A stretch of DNA of 64,000 nucleotides from Nelumbo lutea (GCA_022828595.1 JAKGHH010000002.1:45478222-45542221), one strand, 5' to 3'. Positions 23,262-35,585 are shown, numbered from the stretch's first letter. Made by a program: numbers and translations. The notes: generated by a model from the sequence alone, not told the origin.

Positions 23262-26200
23262 TTATAAATTGAAAGTTACATGAGTAGATAAGTATGGGTT
23301 GAAATGTAATTTAAATTGACCCTTACATGATAAGTAAGCAAAAGTGTGGGCCAATTGATTATACTGCCTATATACATATTCAAAAGTGATAGAATTAAAA
23401 GTAGATGTTAAACGTTTAAGTTGACTTATGTGTAGCTGATCAACCCAATGACTTGATATGCCAAACTTACTCATATTTACCAAAGATTCATTATCAGAAG
23501 AGACCTTCATATGAGAAATGCCAAACACCTGGGCTTCCCGTAAACTAGCTGAGAGTGCTCTAACTTCAGCGTTGTGGCTGTTGACAGCCCAGCATGGTGT
23601 TCCTCTTGCGAAAACCAGGTGGTGATTGGAGTGACTGATGTAGAACCCACATCCTGCACTGCCAAAGATAAGGATCAAAAGAGCCATCTACAAAAAGTGT
23701 ATATGTATCCATGCCACCGAGAGCTCGGTTAGTTGCGTCAAGAAAGGTTTGTGCTGATGTTTCCTCGTATTGGAACTGGGACACAAGGCTGGATTTTTGT
23801 TTTGTCTGAATCCACGAACTCAAATAATTTTTTATTCCTAGCTTTCCAGATCTGATAGCTTAGGATGCTGAAGTGGGCTAAGCTATTAATAGCTTGCTGC
23901 TCACAGAAATGAATGGTAAATTCATGGAATCACTCCATAATGACCTGATGTATGGGTTTTATGGTCAAGGATTATGAATTTAACCCAATTTGAGCTTCGC
24001 ACCAAACCGCCCTAGCGAAAGGGAATTGAAAGAAGAGGTGATGGGTCTCTACCTGGGACTTATAGAGAACACATAATTGGTCGCCTTCCCGCAACCAAGC
24101 ATGATATTTATTTTTAGTTGTGATGCCTTCCCACACTAGCTTCCATAAGAATAGCTGGAATCTATATGGAATTTTGAGTTTCCATATTAGTTTCCACTCT
24201 AAAAAAGTTGTAGATGTGGAACCCTCTTCTGATACGAATAGTCTGTAACCTGATTTCACCGAGTTGTCTTTCCAGATCATATTGTCATTCGAGGAGCTGA
24301 GCTCTGGAGTGATGTTTGTGATATGTGTAATAGAAAGATCTCGAAAGAAATGTTGTAACTTGCAGATGTCCCATGAACCATCTGGTTTTAGGAGGTCAGA
24401 GACGAGTAGGTTGGTGGATGTTGGTTGTAATGAAGGGTCTTTCAGAAATGTTTTATTATCAGCAAGGGTAGGGACCCATGGATCAGAAATTGCATGGATG
24501 GAGTGCCATTATGTACTACCCAGAGAATGTTACCCCGAAGTTGTTGTAGTAGTTTGAAGGCATGTTTCCACCATTTGGAACTCCGGTGACCTTTCTTGGC
24601 TGCAAAAAGCGAACTATGAGGGTAGTATTTGGCTTTAATTTGGCATATCCAAATACTTGAGTTGGCTGTTAGGAGTCTCCATATTTGCCTTGAAAACATA
24701 GCTTTGTTCATGGCTTTTATGGATCTGAAGCCTAAACCCCCTAGGTTCTCGGGCCGACATATTTTGCTCAATGAGATTGTATGAATAAATGCTTTATTGG
24801 ACTTCCCCAACCAGTTGTGAGATCCAAGATGAGGCTCTTGAGGAAATCTTCTCTATGATATCCTTGTGTGAGGCGCATTGGTTTGAATCAATGTGAATAC
24901 CGAAGTACTTAGAGCCAATCATATATCAGGGTATGTGAAGCATGTGGGAGAGAATTCTTTCGTGATGTCTGGGGACATTTCAGCTGCAGAATAGGCTTGA
25001 TTTGGAATAGTTTATTTTTGGCTTGACATTTCTTTAAATTCTTGCAGAACTAAAACCTAAGATCTTGCTTCCCTGGCTTCCGCTTTGCAAAAGATGATAC
25101 TATCATCAGCAAAGAGAAGGTGAGTGATAGGAGAACCAGAACAACTTAATTTTATTCCTTCAAGCTGACCCAAGGACGCTGCTTTGTTTAATAGTTGAGT
25201 GAGGGCCTCTATCCCCAGTATGAACAAATATGGAGAAATTGGATCACCTTGTCTTATTCCTCTTTTTAGAGAGAAATGACCATGAGATTCACCTGCTATT
25301 CTTATAGGGAAGGAGGCTGTGGATATACACTAATGAATTGAATTGCCCCATTTATCTGAAAACCCCATCTTACCAAGCAGATGAAATAAGAAAGACTAGC
25401 CCATACGATCAAAAGCTTTTGACATGTCTAATTTAATAGCCATGTATTTCTTACCTTTGGACTGAGATTTTATTTTTTGCAAAATCTCCTTCATTAGCAA
25501 GACACTGTTTGTAATTTGTCTCCCTTTCAGGAAAAACGATTGATTTGGTGAGACTAAGTCTTGCAGAACTGGCTGTAGATGTTGCACCGTCCATTTTGTG
25601 ATAATCTTGTACAGAACATTACATAAGCCGATTGGCCTGAAGCTGGAGACATCAACTGTCTTGTTGTTCTTAAGAACAAAGACAACATTTGTGTTGTTTA
25701 TTGCTTTAGGCAAAAATTCAGTGTTAAAAAACCTTAGAACCATGGAATAAATGTCTTGGCCAATTATATTCCATAAATACTGGAAGAAGAAAGGGGTAAA
25801 TCCGCCTTATGAGGGTTAAATTGTTGAACCATTAATGTAATTTCCTAAAAGGTAGGGGGAATTAAAAGTGAGTCATGTTGTTGTGGGGATAGAGTTGGGA
25901 GATTCAGATCATTAAGTTGATTTGGGTTAAAGTCTTCGGGAAGGCCTCCCACTTGTAGAAGTGCTTCTTTTAAGGTGTTGATTATAGAGTCCCTATTGGA
26001 AGACCAGGAGCTGTCTGAACATTTTAGCCAATCAACGGTATTCTTGGAGTTCTTGAAATTAGCCATGTGGTGAAAGTATTTGGTGTTTCTGTCACCTTCT
26101 CTAAGCCATAGTTCCCTTGATTTTACTCTCCACAACTATTCTTTGGCCAGCCAGTAGTTGTATTGGCTTTTAAGAGAGTGTAGTTGTTGTTGTTCTTCCC

Positions 26201-27155
26201 TTGACAGAGCCCTCATTTGTAAATTTGATATTTTCTTAGAAATCCCTCGGATGTGATTTTGTATTTGCCCAAACTGGGTTTTATTCTAGAGTTTGAGTGC
26301 ATTTTTGCAGGATTTTAGTTTGCTAACAATTTGGTGACATAGTGCACCGCACATGGGCTGATTCCACAGGTCAATAATTAATTCTTTGCAACCGGTGTGG
26401 TCAACCCATAATGGCATGAAATGAAAATGGGGTTTCTTGTGAGGGGGAGCTGGGCAAGTATCCACAAATAGAGGGTCGTGATCTGAGTTGATAATAGGGT
26501 AGTGGCGATGGATGGTGTTGTGGAATAACTAACACCAAGTAGGGGTAGCTAGGGCATGGTCAAGTCTTTCTAGCACTTTACAAGCACCCTTTTGACCATT
26601 GGTCCAAGTAAATTGCGGTCCCACCGGATCAAAGTCAATTAAGTTAAAAAATTGTATGAAGTTTAGGAGTTGCTTGGATAGGTGAGGGGGTTTGCCCCTA
26701 AAGGACTTGTGGTCCTCTGATTTATAGATGTCATTTAAATCCTCCATAATGATCCATGGTGATTGAGAGGGAGCCTACAGATGACAAATGTCTTCCCATA
26801 GTTTACCTCGAAAACTCCTATTGGGATGACCATAAAAGAAAAGGATCTGCCAGGGAGATTGACAAGGGTAATTTAGAATGTGTAAGTGGATGAGGTGGGT
26901 GGATTTATATTCAACATTGGCTTGAATCAAGTTTGACTAGCAACAGAGAAGCTCGTTGGACTGTCCGATAGCCTCATAGAAGGTGAAATTTGTGAATCTC
27001 AATTTACTAACCAAACGAGAACTCTTCTTTGAGGTGAGATTAGTTTTCGAGAGGAATAAGATGTCTGTTTTTTTTTTTTTTTTGAAGAATTTTATGAGCT
27101 CCCTGACTTTTTTGACATCATTGGCTCCTCTTATGTTCCATGCAATGATTTTCAT
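23262..27155 (-). pseudogene. LINE ORF2: endonuclease, reverse transcriptase, RNase H (broken)
   Basis: In order on the minus strand: an apurinic endonuclease start MKIIAWNIRGAND (27155) with a later segment PQFTWTNGQKGACKVLERLD (about 26600); an RT region with FRPIGLCNVLYKIITK and LDMSKAFDRM (25743-25396), then GIRQGDPISPYLFIL and LLFADDSIIFCKAE (about 25270-25080); a zf-RVT segment (24280-23972); and an RNase H domain beginning LFVDGSFD and containing NAEVRALSASL (23823-23262). Catalytic FADD and the RNase H acidic residues are visible. Stops and frame changes separate the segments, so the protein is not made intact. Confidence 0.82.
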
Positions 27156-27816
27156 GGTGACACCAGTGGGTTAGGAAACTAAGAGACCACAATTTAATGA
27201 ATAAGCGTACCTGAGGATGTGGACACGAAGATGGCAATTGAGAGAGGATGCTAGAAGAATCAGCTGGTATCAAAGATGACTGGTCAGATCTGAACCTGTC
27301 ATGAGGTCAATAGAACCTAAACCTCTAGTTTTAGTGAAGTAGTGGGCGATGATGGCCAATTTCTGACTGGTCAGATTTGAAGAGTCTTGCCCGGGTGCAT
27401 GCATGGTATGTGTCAAGGCTGGGGCAAGTAGTTGCGTGTCGATTGCATGCGAGAGACGTGGAGGATCTATCTGATGTAGGGCGCATGCATGAACCTTCCA
27501 TGGCTCTTCACCAAAATTCTCAACATGCAAGGCCAAGCACGATTCCATAGGCACTGGTGAAGAATGATGATAATCCGTACCACTAGGGTCGTTGTCGGCA
27601 GTGTCTGTGATTGCTGGCGACGAAGGATGACCGGAGATGAGAGCGAGTAAGTCACTTTTTTTTATCTAAACACCGTTGCTTATGGCCACCGGAGCCATCC
27701 TTAGAGTCTTCATCGAAACCGAATTCACTATGTCTCATCTTACAAGAACCCAATGGTCTAGCTGTAGAAGAATAAACGACAGGTTTAATGGCCTTTCCGG
27801 TCTAAAATTTGCAGAG

Positions 27817-28250
27817 TCATTCTCCCGGAAAGTCTATGGTACGCCCTTCTAGATAGCTCTTATAATTTGATATGGAGGGATCCAATCTTTTGCAGTTATG
27901 CCAAATATGACCAATGAGGCCACAATTTGCACAAGTGCGAGGCAGTTGTTCATAACAAAATCTTAACCAAATAGGTTTACCCTTGTAGAAGATGAACTGA
28001 CCTGGTAGAAGGGAATGTCTGATATCTATTAAGATTTTCTTACGAACAAAGATGCCTCGGAGGAGATGGCCAGTTGGAACATGTTCATGATTTGGGATGA
28101 CTGAACCTGCGACACTTGCAAGAAAACAAATTTTGCTATCCTCTACTGAACCTCTTGGTAACATATGAATCTGAAGCCACACTCTTTGGGTCCAAACCTT
28201 TTTGACTACTCCTATATGAGAATCCAACCATTCTTCCAATAGTATCCATA
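27817..28250 (-). pseudogene. LINE ORF1: DUF4283/CCHC zinc-knuckle protein remnant
   Basis: A 140-residue open segment has the plant LINE ORF1 pattern: a region ending KGKPIWLRFCYEQLP followed by the knuckle CANCGLIGHIWHNC (CX2CX4HX4C). This protein type binds LINE RNA. No continuous start-to-stop frame exists beyond this segment, so I call it a remnant. Confidence 0.7.
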
Positions 28251-29157
28251 TGGAACGATAGAACTAGGGGCCTTCCTCAAGAGCAGTGATTCGATCTCTC
28301 GGGTTTGAGAATGAGAACTCTAGGTTTCCTTCATCAAGAAAGCTCACCGACACTGGACCCGAGGATCTCCATTGTTGTTGGACATGAGCAGCCAAGATTT
28401 CTTCCTTTATCTATTGGTGTGGGATTATTCTACCTTTTAAGATTAGTGCAACAACTTGCTCTGCTTCTTCAATGGGGTCGGAGGATGGTGGTTGGTCATC
28501 AATGCACACATTTACTGCATGTGAAAAAAGGGACTCTGTCTTTTGAGGCTTGCACAGTAGATGGTTCGGCAATAACTTCATTTCCTTTGGATGCTAGCTT
28601 TTGCATGGTTGAGATACATGTAGAAGGCTGCTACTATGCCTGGGTAGATGCACTGTGTTGGGACCTGGAATCCAAGGCAGAAACTAGTAGAGTAAGAAAA
28701 CGGGTGATTGACTCAATAAGGAGACAAATACAGGCACACCAAAGTTAATCTTCTGATGCTAGGACAAGGAATAAGGAATCTCAGGGGAACTTAGTGAAAA
28801 ACAGAGGAAAACGACAGCTATTAGGGAGGTACCTGATGTCACAGTGATAGTGAGAAGGTTCGACAAGCAGCACGATGCAAAACTTACCTGGGAACTTGGG
28901 AATCTAAATAAAAACTAGGTGGTCGGAGAACTTGATGGAAAACGTTTGAACGGAGATCAAGAGAAAGCTGTTGAATAGAACTTACGAAGCCATTCTCAAG
29001 CTAGAAGTAACAGATGCGAGGTCGAGTAGAAGTAACAGACGCGAGGTCGGAATCTATTGGTCCTTGGCTTTGTGTTCCAGTTATATAGGTATTGGCATTT
29101 ATTGTGCTTAAAACCATTGTTTAATTTGAATATGTGTTTGGCATTAATGCTGTTGCA

Positions 29158-29491
29158 GGCTGTGTTTGGAAACAATGCAAATGGAGTGTAAATATTTGGC
29201 AACATTACATTTATGCATTTACAAATGACAAATCAATGCATATTTACATTGATAATAAGATCTAAAAGTACATCAATAAAAAGAAATAAATTTGCATTCA
29301 AATGGGATTTTGATAAAAAAAAGCATATGCTTTATTGGAATTCATGTTTGTATCCATTACAACTAAAAGTCTGTTTGGTAAGAAGTTAAATTTATCAATG
29401 CAAAACTAACCCAATTTTGCAGTTTATATGAAACATTTTACATTCTACATATTTACATTCACACTTATTTGAGTTGTTTCCAAACACAGCC
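29158..29491. mobile_element. MITE with GGCTGTGTTTGGAAACAA termini
   Basis: The left end GGCTGTGTTTGGAAACAA matches the inverted right end almost perfectly (reverse complement of TTGTTTCCAAACACAGCC). Related copies are at 31373-31739 and 48132-48381. No clear 3-bp duplication remains at this copy. There is no coding capacity. Confidence 0.75.
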
Positions 29492-30141
29492 TTAAGAGAT
29501 GTTTTCTGAGAAAACTACTGTACGGGTGAGAGTTTGTTGCATTGTTTAAAAAAAAAATGGCTCATTTCTTTCGGCATTGATGTTGCCACATAGGATTTTT
29601 TTGGGGGAAACAACACTGGTTTTGTTTGGTGCCAGTGCTTTATAACCATTTTCAGCATTGGTCTATATTATTCAACGCCCAAGGTCCACATTGGTGTAAG
29701 GTTATTTCACCGTTAGCAGCAATTGGCTGTTTTTTGAGAAAACCTTGAATTCAACATTTCTTTAGACCACACTTTCCTGAAAAAAAAAAAACAAAACCAA
29801 ACAAGAGGCTGTTTTTTTGAACACCACTTTTTCTGATGTGGCCCCGTTTTCTGGGGTAGCGGCATTGATGCTAAACACTGCCTCAAAGAAACACACACAA
29901 AAAAAAAGTGCTTTAATATATATGCATGAGGCATCGGGGAAATTTCAAAGGGCAAATTTCTTAAATTACCCCTATTATTTACCTAATTGATTAATTCTAC
30001 CCTTACTATTAGTATTTATTAATGTTATGAAGAAATCTGTACATATGTGATACCACGTAACATATATATTTTTTAAAACCCGATATTACCCTCTGGCCCT
30101 CTTCTGTAAATCGGGTAAAAATCACTCACTCTTTGCCAAAA

Positions 30142-30351
30142 CCCTATTTTATGGGGCATCAACCACTGCCCCATTTCAATTTTCTTTTCCCACTGGCGCA
30201 GCTACCATCCATTGCAATTTATGATGGTGCATCAAAAAGGACGATCCCCTATTTTACGAACCATCAACGGCTGCCCTTGTTTCAGTTTTCTTCTCCCATC
30301 GGCGCACCACCCACTGCAATTTACCTGGTGTATCAAACCCGGCCATTCACA
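30142..30351 (+). repeat. Diverged 105-bp tandem duplication
   Basis: Two units begin CCCTATTTTA at 30142 and 30247 and run in parallel through GCATCAACCACTGCCC / CCATCAACGGCTGCCC and CATTGCAATTTATG / CACTGCAATTTACC. The units have diverged noticeably. The period is a multiple of three, which is why an open frame persists across both. Confidence 0.65.
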
Positions 30352-30489
30352 TGCCACTTCCCAAATACCTCTCACCTCTCCACCTGTTCCCAACCTACAT
30401 ATGCCACTGTGCAGAATTCTTAGAGTTGCACATGGCCGATCACCATAATTTAGAATTCAAAATTAAGCCATTTAAGAGTGCATGTGCAA

Positions 30490-30935
30490 ACAGGGGCACA
30501 AATGGATCGGCTGATCTGATATCTCATCCTATTTGGTCAAATTCAGATCACTCCTATTCGAGAATATCATATATATATATATGTATTATTTATTTATATA
30601 TATTATTTATATTATATTTTTATAAATTCTTTATATATTTATTTTTTTTTATAAAAACATATATATATATATATGATGAAAATAATTAAAAAATATTTGT
30701 ATTTTTTCTTTATTTAAATTGGTATATTTTATTATTTTTTAATAATTTATTATTACAAAAAAACAAGTCGAATTAGACCATATCCAAAAATTCAACTTAA
30801 CGATAGGATTCGAATTCAAATCGAAGCCTATTGATCTGATCGGATCTTCGAATCAGATTGGATTCAACATAAATAGTGTCAGATCTGATTCAATATACCT
30901 TGATTTGAATCTGATCTGATCCCTTTCCATCACTA
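30490..30935. repeat. AT-cored element made of TCGAATTCGA/ATCTGAT words
   Basis: It has the same architecture as the hAT-like elements at 13018 and 14741: outer zones of GATTCGAATTC and ATCAGATCTGAT words and a long TATATA/TTATT core. The left end AGGGGCACAAATGGATCG and right end GATCCCTTTCCAT are weak versions of the TAGGG/CCCTA termini. I see no clear target duplication. Confidence 0.45.
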
Positions 30936-30997
30936 TACACAAATTCCAAGACACCTCTTTCTTTTTGTTGCTAAAAATAATTAAAGCAAGATTGAAA

Positions 30998-31803
30998 AGT
31001 TAGAAATAGAGGCTCGGAGCTTGAAACCCATTTATCAAACTCATGCCCATTGAAAACCTCCAGACTAAAGGAACGAACCCACCAAAACCCAAATGAGGAC
31101 CCAAATCAGAAATCATATCCATCGGAACCAATCGCAGTAACACCAAATTGAATTGCAAACATGGATAAAGAATCTCACCCGTAGCCATGGTCGGCGTAAT
31201 ACGGAAGATTGGAGAGAAGGGTCTTGTCGATATCTAAAAACCAGACATCCTTCCCATCCCCAATCAACCGGACACTCCTCGCATCAGCAATTGACTCCTT
31301 CGTGACCCTTTCAAGATCAACAAAGTAACCCCCGCCCTTAACGTAGTCCTTCACATAACCTGGACATTCTAAGGCTGCGTTTGAAAACATGCAAATGGAG
31401 TGTAAATCTCAGTTTAAGATAAATTTGCATTCTAGTTCATTTTTACTTGTATTTGACAACATTATATTTCTGCATTGATAAATGATAGATCACATTTACA
31501 TTGATAGTAAGATATAAAAATACAATAATGAAAAAGTAAATTTGCATTCAAGTGGGTTTTTGATAAAAAAGCATATGCTTTATTGAAATTCATATTTGCC
31601 ATCATTAGAACTAAAAGTCTGTTTGGTAAGATGATAAATTTATCGGAGCAAGACTAACCTAACTTAACAGTTTATATGAACAATTTTATATTATACATAT
31701 TTACATTCACACTTATTTGCATTGTTTCCAAATACACTCTAAGAGTATTGTCTTTTATAGATTTAAGTTATTAGTTTCAGCAACAAACCTCCAGCTCTTA
31801 CAT
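30998..31803 (-). pseudogene. Acid phosphatase (HAD class B, VSP-like) pseudogene split by a MITE
   Basis: Reading minus: a first piece CKSWRFVAETNNLNL, stop, KTIL (31803-31740); then a MITE (31739-31373); then ECPGYVKDYVKGGGYF continuing to SIADARSVRLIGDGKDVWFL, DIDKTLLSNLPYYADHGYG (31372-31179); an intron; then LEVFNGHEFDKWVSSSEP (from 31064). This is the plant vegetative-storage-protein/acid phosphatase family. The DIDKT is HAD motif I (DxDxT), with Lys where Glu is usual. The gene is broken by an in-frame TAA, the MITE, and loss of everything after FDKWV including the other HAD motifs. The signal peptide is also missing. Confidence 0.82.
31373..31739. mobile_element. MITE inserted in the acid phosphatase exon (TAA duplication)
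   Basis: It starts GGCTGCGTTTGAAAACAT and ends TTGTTTCCAAATACACTC, and is flanked by TAA at 31370-31372 and 31740-31742. It is a sister of the element at 29158-29491, with long shared runs such as AAAAGCATATGCTTTATTG. The TAA target and GG..CC-type ends fit PIF/Harbinger (Tourist-like) MITEs. Confidence 0.82.
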
Positions 31804-34590
31804 TGTAACAGCTAAAAGTCTGATTGAATTTCTCTTTAGCAGAGACAATTGAACAGAGATCTAAGAGGAAAGTTGCTTATTCTGGCCCTATGGTTTTTGC
31901 AATCTGCTGTGAGATGTGGCTCGGAACTTATTTTTTGCCTTGACATCAGGTTTGGCAACTTTAATGAGTGAAGAAACAGTAATGCTACTTATTCAGAAAA
32001 AAAAGATAGAAAAAATAACAATGCTAATATTAACTCGATTAAGTGCCTTCCACTCCCTGGATGACATTCAAATATTTCATCTAATCTTCTAATAAATTTG
32101 CATGTGTGAATGCTGGGAAGGGAGGCTCGAACCCGCCTCCATCACTCTCATTTTGACTGCTCTAGCTGTAACTTTCAAATCGAAGGGAGATCGGAGGGTT
32201 ATTCTCCGCAAAATTTAATTGAAGGGTGAAATTGATATTTTATCATTTTCATCAAAATTTATCACTAATGACATTTGTTAAAAATAGGGGTGATTTAAGA
32301 TAATAATTAAATAATAAAGATAAAATTAATCAATTAACTAAACAGTAGGAATAATTTAATAAATCTGTTCAATTTCAAATTCTTATTTTTTTTTCTGTAT
32401 TTATTGAAACAAATTGCTTATATGATGCATTTTAAACTGAAGAGAAAAATTACTTTATAAAATATTACTTATACGCAACGGAAATATTTTTCAAATAAAC
32501 TTTTAAATAATAAACATTGTCAATAAACAACCACGAAAGTCGAAACCAAATACATACATTGTCTTAATGATGAAACATTGTAACTGTTCTAAAAACTTAA
32601 TCCCATGGGCATCATTGAACTGGCCCCTCTTCGTCCTGGCTCGTATTTTTGCCCACATATCTTCTCTTTCTCTCTCTTTCTAAACAAACATTATTAGCTT
32701 CAGCTGTCTCCTTGGCCAACTCACAACCTCACACCCTCATCGTCCTCCCAAAGGGGTTCTTATTTGCCGGTCAACTTTAACCCTCTCCATTTGATAAAAT
32801 ACTAGAATGCCCCCTTTTGCTATACAGCTGGCCACGTTGTGATCCACTAAATACATGAGAGAGAAGACAGACAAACTCGAGACTCCACCCCTCACGTGAC
32901 CTTTGTTCACTCGACTCATCACCCCACCCCAGCCCCAAGTGCCCTGCAGCGTAGATAAGAGAGAACCATATCTGCGATCTGCCTCCCGCCTTTTTATTTT
33001 ATCAGTCTCTCTCATTCGGTTTCCTGTCAAGCACTGTTTTCAAAACCGGATTGGACCGGAAAAATTGAGAAGTCATCTGATCGATTTCGTTTTCTTCTAA
33101 AATCGTTTTTCTCTCAAAATCGTTGATTTTGATTAATAAACTGTTGAACCGACTGATTAATCATTCGAACCGTTTGAACAGTTTTGATCATTTTCTAATT
33201 TTTTAAATTTTTTATTAGAATGAATCGATAGTTCAAATCGAAAGGTTGGACCGTTCGAACCGATAACGACCCCTGACCGGTTCGGTCATTCGGTTCGTTT
33301 TTAAAAACCATGCTGTCAAGCATCAGGACCAAGCGGCCAGTCAACGCTCTAAAGTTGACTAATCTCCCCTTCACGAAAACAAAATACCCACCGATACTAT
33401 AATATCATACAACACCTCCAATCTATAATATGACATCAGCCGTTGGATCTTACTTACAAGGAGGATGGCCAATAGTCAATGGTCAACAGTAGTTCTTGGT
33501 CCAATCGAGCCTGAGATTTTGATCTTCTTCGAACAAATAGGAAAAAAAAAATCTTAGATGGAATGGGAATATTGGATGGCCCGCGCCCATTGAACCGTCG
33601 CCAATACCACTAAACACTGGGGCCATGCGATGCCCCAGATGGAAGGTTGGGCATCGAGAGCCCGTTTTGGTCGGTTGGATTACGTAGGCCCCTTCCAATA
33701 TTTTATGAGGTTCCACTGTCGTTTTGACCACTCCGTCCAAACAGAAGAAGAGATTGAGAGAATCTCGAGTTCCCAAATTTCGTAAGTTGTTACTGTTCCT
33801 ATGACGATCACATATTCCGTGTTATCTCTACCGTTGAACTCTACTTGTGATTAGTCCTCTCCGGATCTTAAGCTAATCCAACGATTTTAATCTCACTAGA
33901 TGAGGACAAGTCCATCGCCCGAGCGAAATTTTTATTCACCCAAAGATCGGCCTTATCGTTTTCTGGGACTACGTTATTTGGCCTTTTGGAAGTGAGACTG
34001 GCTCTGGCTGCACGTCTGGTACGATAAATCCGTTATCGTTGCACCGCATTAACAGTACGGGTTTAGCTATCGTTCGAAACCGAGATCGGCTTCTATCAGG
34101 GCAACGTTGTGCACACACCGTTCTAACAGCCATTTTTACCCTTGCATTGTAAATATCTGATCGTAAAATAAAGTATAAGGCAGCAAAGGGAAATGGGTAT
34201 TGCCCTGACTAAAGCCGAATTCTTCAAAACCACCCTTATTATTAATCTTATAAGTTTCTCAATAAATACAAGTTAAATTACAAATTGCTACCCTGTATTT
34301 CAGGTAGCGACAATTATCCCCTGAATTTTCAATTGTAACGAAAATCCCCCCAAAACTTTCAGATTTCGACCAAGAACATCTTTTATTAGCATTTCATTTA
34401 ACTTTGAAAAAGATTTCTTTAAGTAGCTCATTTTTCCTTTGTTTTTTTTTTCAAAACAGAGCATTAGATTTCAGTTTAACATTTATTTTTTCGATTTCCA
34501 TTTATTATTGATTTAGTCGATATTTACATATTTTATTTGTTGTAATTTCAGGTTTTTATAGAAGCTTTTTGCCTTTTTTTTTCTCCCTTA

Positions 34591-34763
34591 TCGGATGAGC
34601 TGGAGACAAAATCATACACATCCGGCTGAACTTCCTATCATAGTTGAACACATCAGTGATCACTGTGGGCCCCATCTAGGATCCAGTTATACTGAGCACT
34701 GGTGTGTTCAACCGTGATAGGTAGTTCAACCGGGTGTATATGTTTTTGTCTCCAGCTAATCCG
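34591..34763. mobile_element. Foldback MITE with about 65-bp arms
   Basis: The left arm (34591-34658), with GAGCTGGAGACAAAATCAT and CTATCATAGTTGAACACA, is the near-perfect reverse complement of the right arm (34698-34763), with GTGTTCAACCGTGATAGG and GTCTCCAGCTAATCCG. About 40 bases separate them. There is no coding content. Confidence 0.8.
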
Positions 34764-35049
34764 CTCTCTTTTTTAATATTCAAGGGGTTCAACTTGGGCG
34801 GACTCAACTTGAGTCCTAATGGATCCATTCCATATTTGATCCTTAGGCTGGGCTTGGTTTTTTGGTACTAGGACTAGGCTTAGGTTGAGAAGATTAGGTT
34901 CAATCTCGAGTTCAATCTAGGCTTGGGCTTTAGGCACAAACCTTAGAGTTCAGTCTAGACTTGGGTTAATCGTAAACATGGCCCAACCCACCCGATTTGC
35001 ATCCTTAATTTTTATTTTATAAAAATTTATTGGTATTTTGATAAGCTAA

Positions 35050-35300
35050 GGGTTTGTTTGGTTTGCAGTTGGAACTAAAATCCTTTTGATTTATACATGA
35101 ATGAAAATGAAAATTAGAATCACTAAGAATGGGATTTCATTCCCAAGAAAGGGGCAAGGAATGACCATTCCTTCCGGGGGAATGCCATTCCATTAGGAAT
35201 GGAAATGAGATTCCAATTTTTCTCAACCAAGCAGTTGGAATTGGAATATCCCATTCCCATTCCAATTCCAAACCCTTATTCCTGCAAATCAAATGGGGCC
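35050..35300. mobile_element. Tourist-like MITE, GGAAT family, TAA duplication
   Basis: It starts GGGTTTGTTTGGTTTGCAG and ends CTGCAAATCAAATGGGGCC as inverted termini. TAA flanks it on both sides (35047-35049 and 35301-35303). The interior is a run of variants of GGAATGGAAT / ATTCCATTCC. Confidence 0.78.
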
Positions 35301-35328
35301 TAATTTCTTATATTGCTTAATTAATTTA

Positions 35329-35585
35329 GGGTCCATTTTGTTAGCAGTTGGAATCAGAATCAGAATTGAAATCAGTTTGGCTCAGAAAATAATGAGAATA
35401 GAAATTAGAAAACAACAAGAATGGAATTTCATTCCCCCCCAAAAGACAAGGAATTTCCTTACATAAAAAAATGCTAAAATGAGAATGAAATTCCAATTCC
35501 ACCCAACCAACCAAACAAGTGGAATCAAAATAGCATGTTTCGATTCCAGTTGCATACCCCTATTCCCACAAACTAAAACGGGGTC
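35329..35585. mobile_element. Second GGAAT-family Tourist-like MITE, adjacent copy
   Basis: It starts GGGTCCATTTTGTTAGCAG and ends CACAAACTAAAACGGGGTC. The flanks are TTA and TTG. It lies 28 bases from the previous element, in the same orientation and with the same word-repeat interior. Confidence 0.65.

Larger units (their letters stand above)
23211..29103 (-). mobile_element. Complete L1-type LINE with 14-bp target-site duplication
   Basis: Direct repeats tattggcgtttatt (23211-23224) and tattggcatttatt (29090-29103) bound the element 23225-29089. The low-coordinate end is a tail of TTTATTTATTTATTTTT on the plus strand, i.e. an A-rich 3' end for a minus-strand element. Reading minus, it carries an ORF1 with a CCHC knuckle, an endonuclease, a reverse transcriptase with an FADD motif, a zf-RVT region and an RNase H domain. 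Two short near-identical units (TAGAAGTAACAGACGCGAGG type) lie near the 5' end at about 29002-29049. Frames contain several breaks, so it is no longer active. Confidence 0.85.
29492..30997. other. Gene-free repeat stretch
   Basis: The stretch holds a diverged foldback-like region (29560-29900), a 105-bp tandem duplication (30142-30351), and an AT-rich palindrome-word element (30490-30935). The 96-codon open frame over the tandem duplication is low in complexity and unlike any family I know. Confidence 0.55.

Noticed and set aside
28305..28748. 147-codon plus-strand open frame
   Set aside because: It lies inside the 5' region of the minus-strand LINE (between its target duplications) and resembles no family.
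32100..32160. tRNA-like B box (AGGCTCGAACCCGCCT)
   Set aside because: No A box at the right distance and no cloverleaf; it is a short palindrome.
33483..33776. 97-codon minus-strand open frame
   Set aside because: No recognisable motif, composition like the surrounding DNA, no supporting exons nearby.
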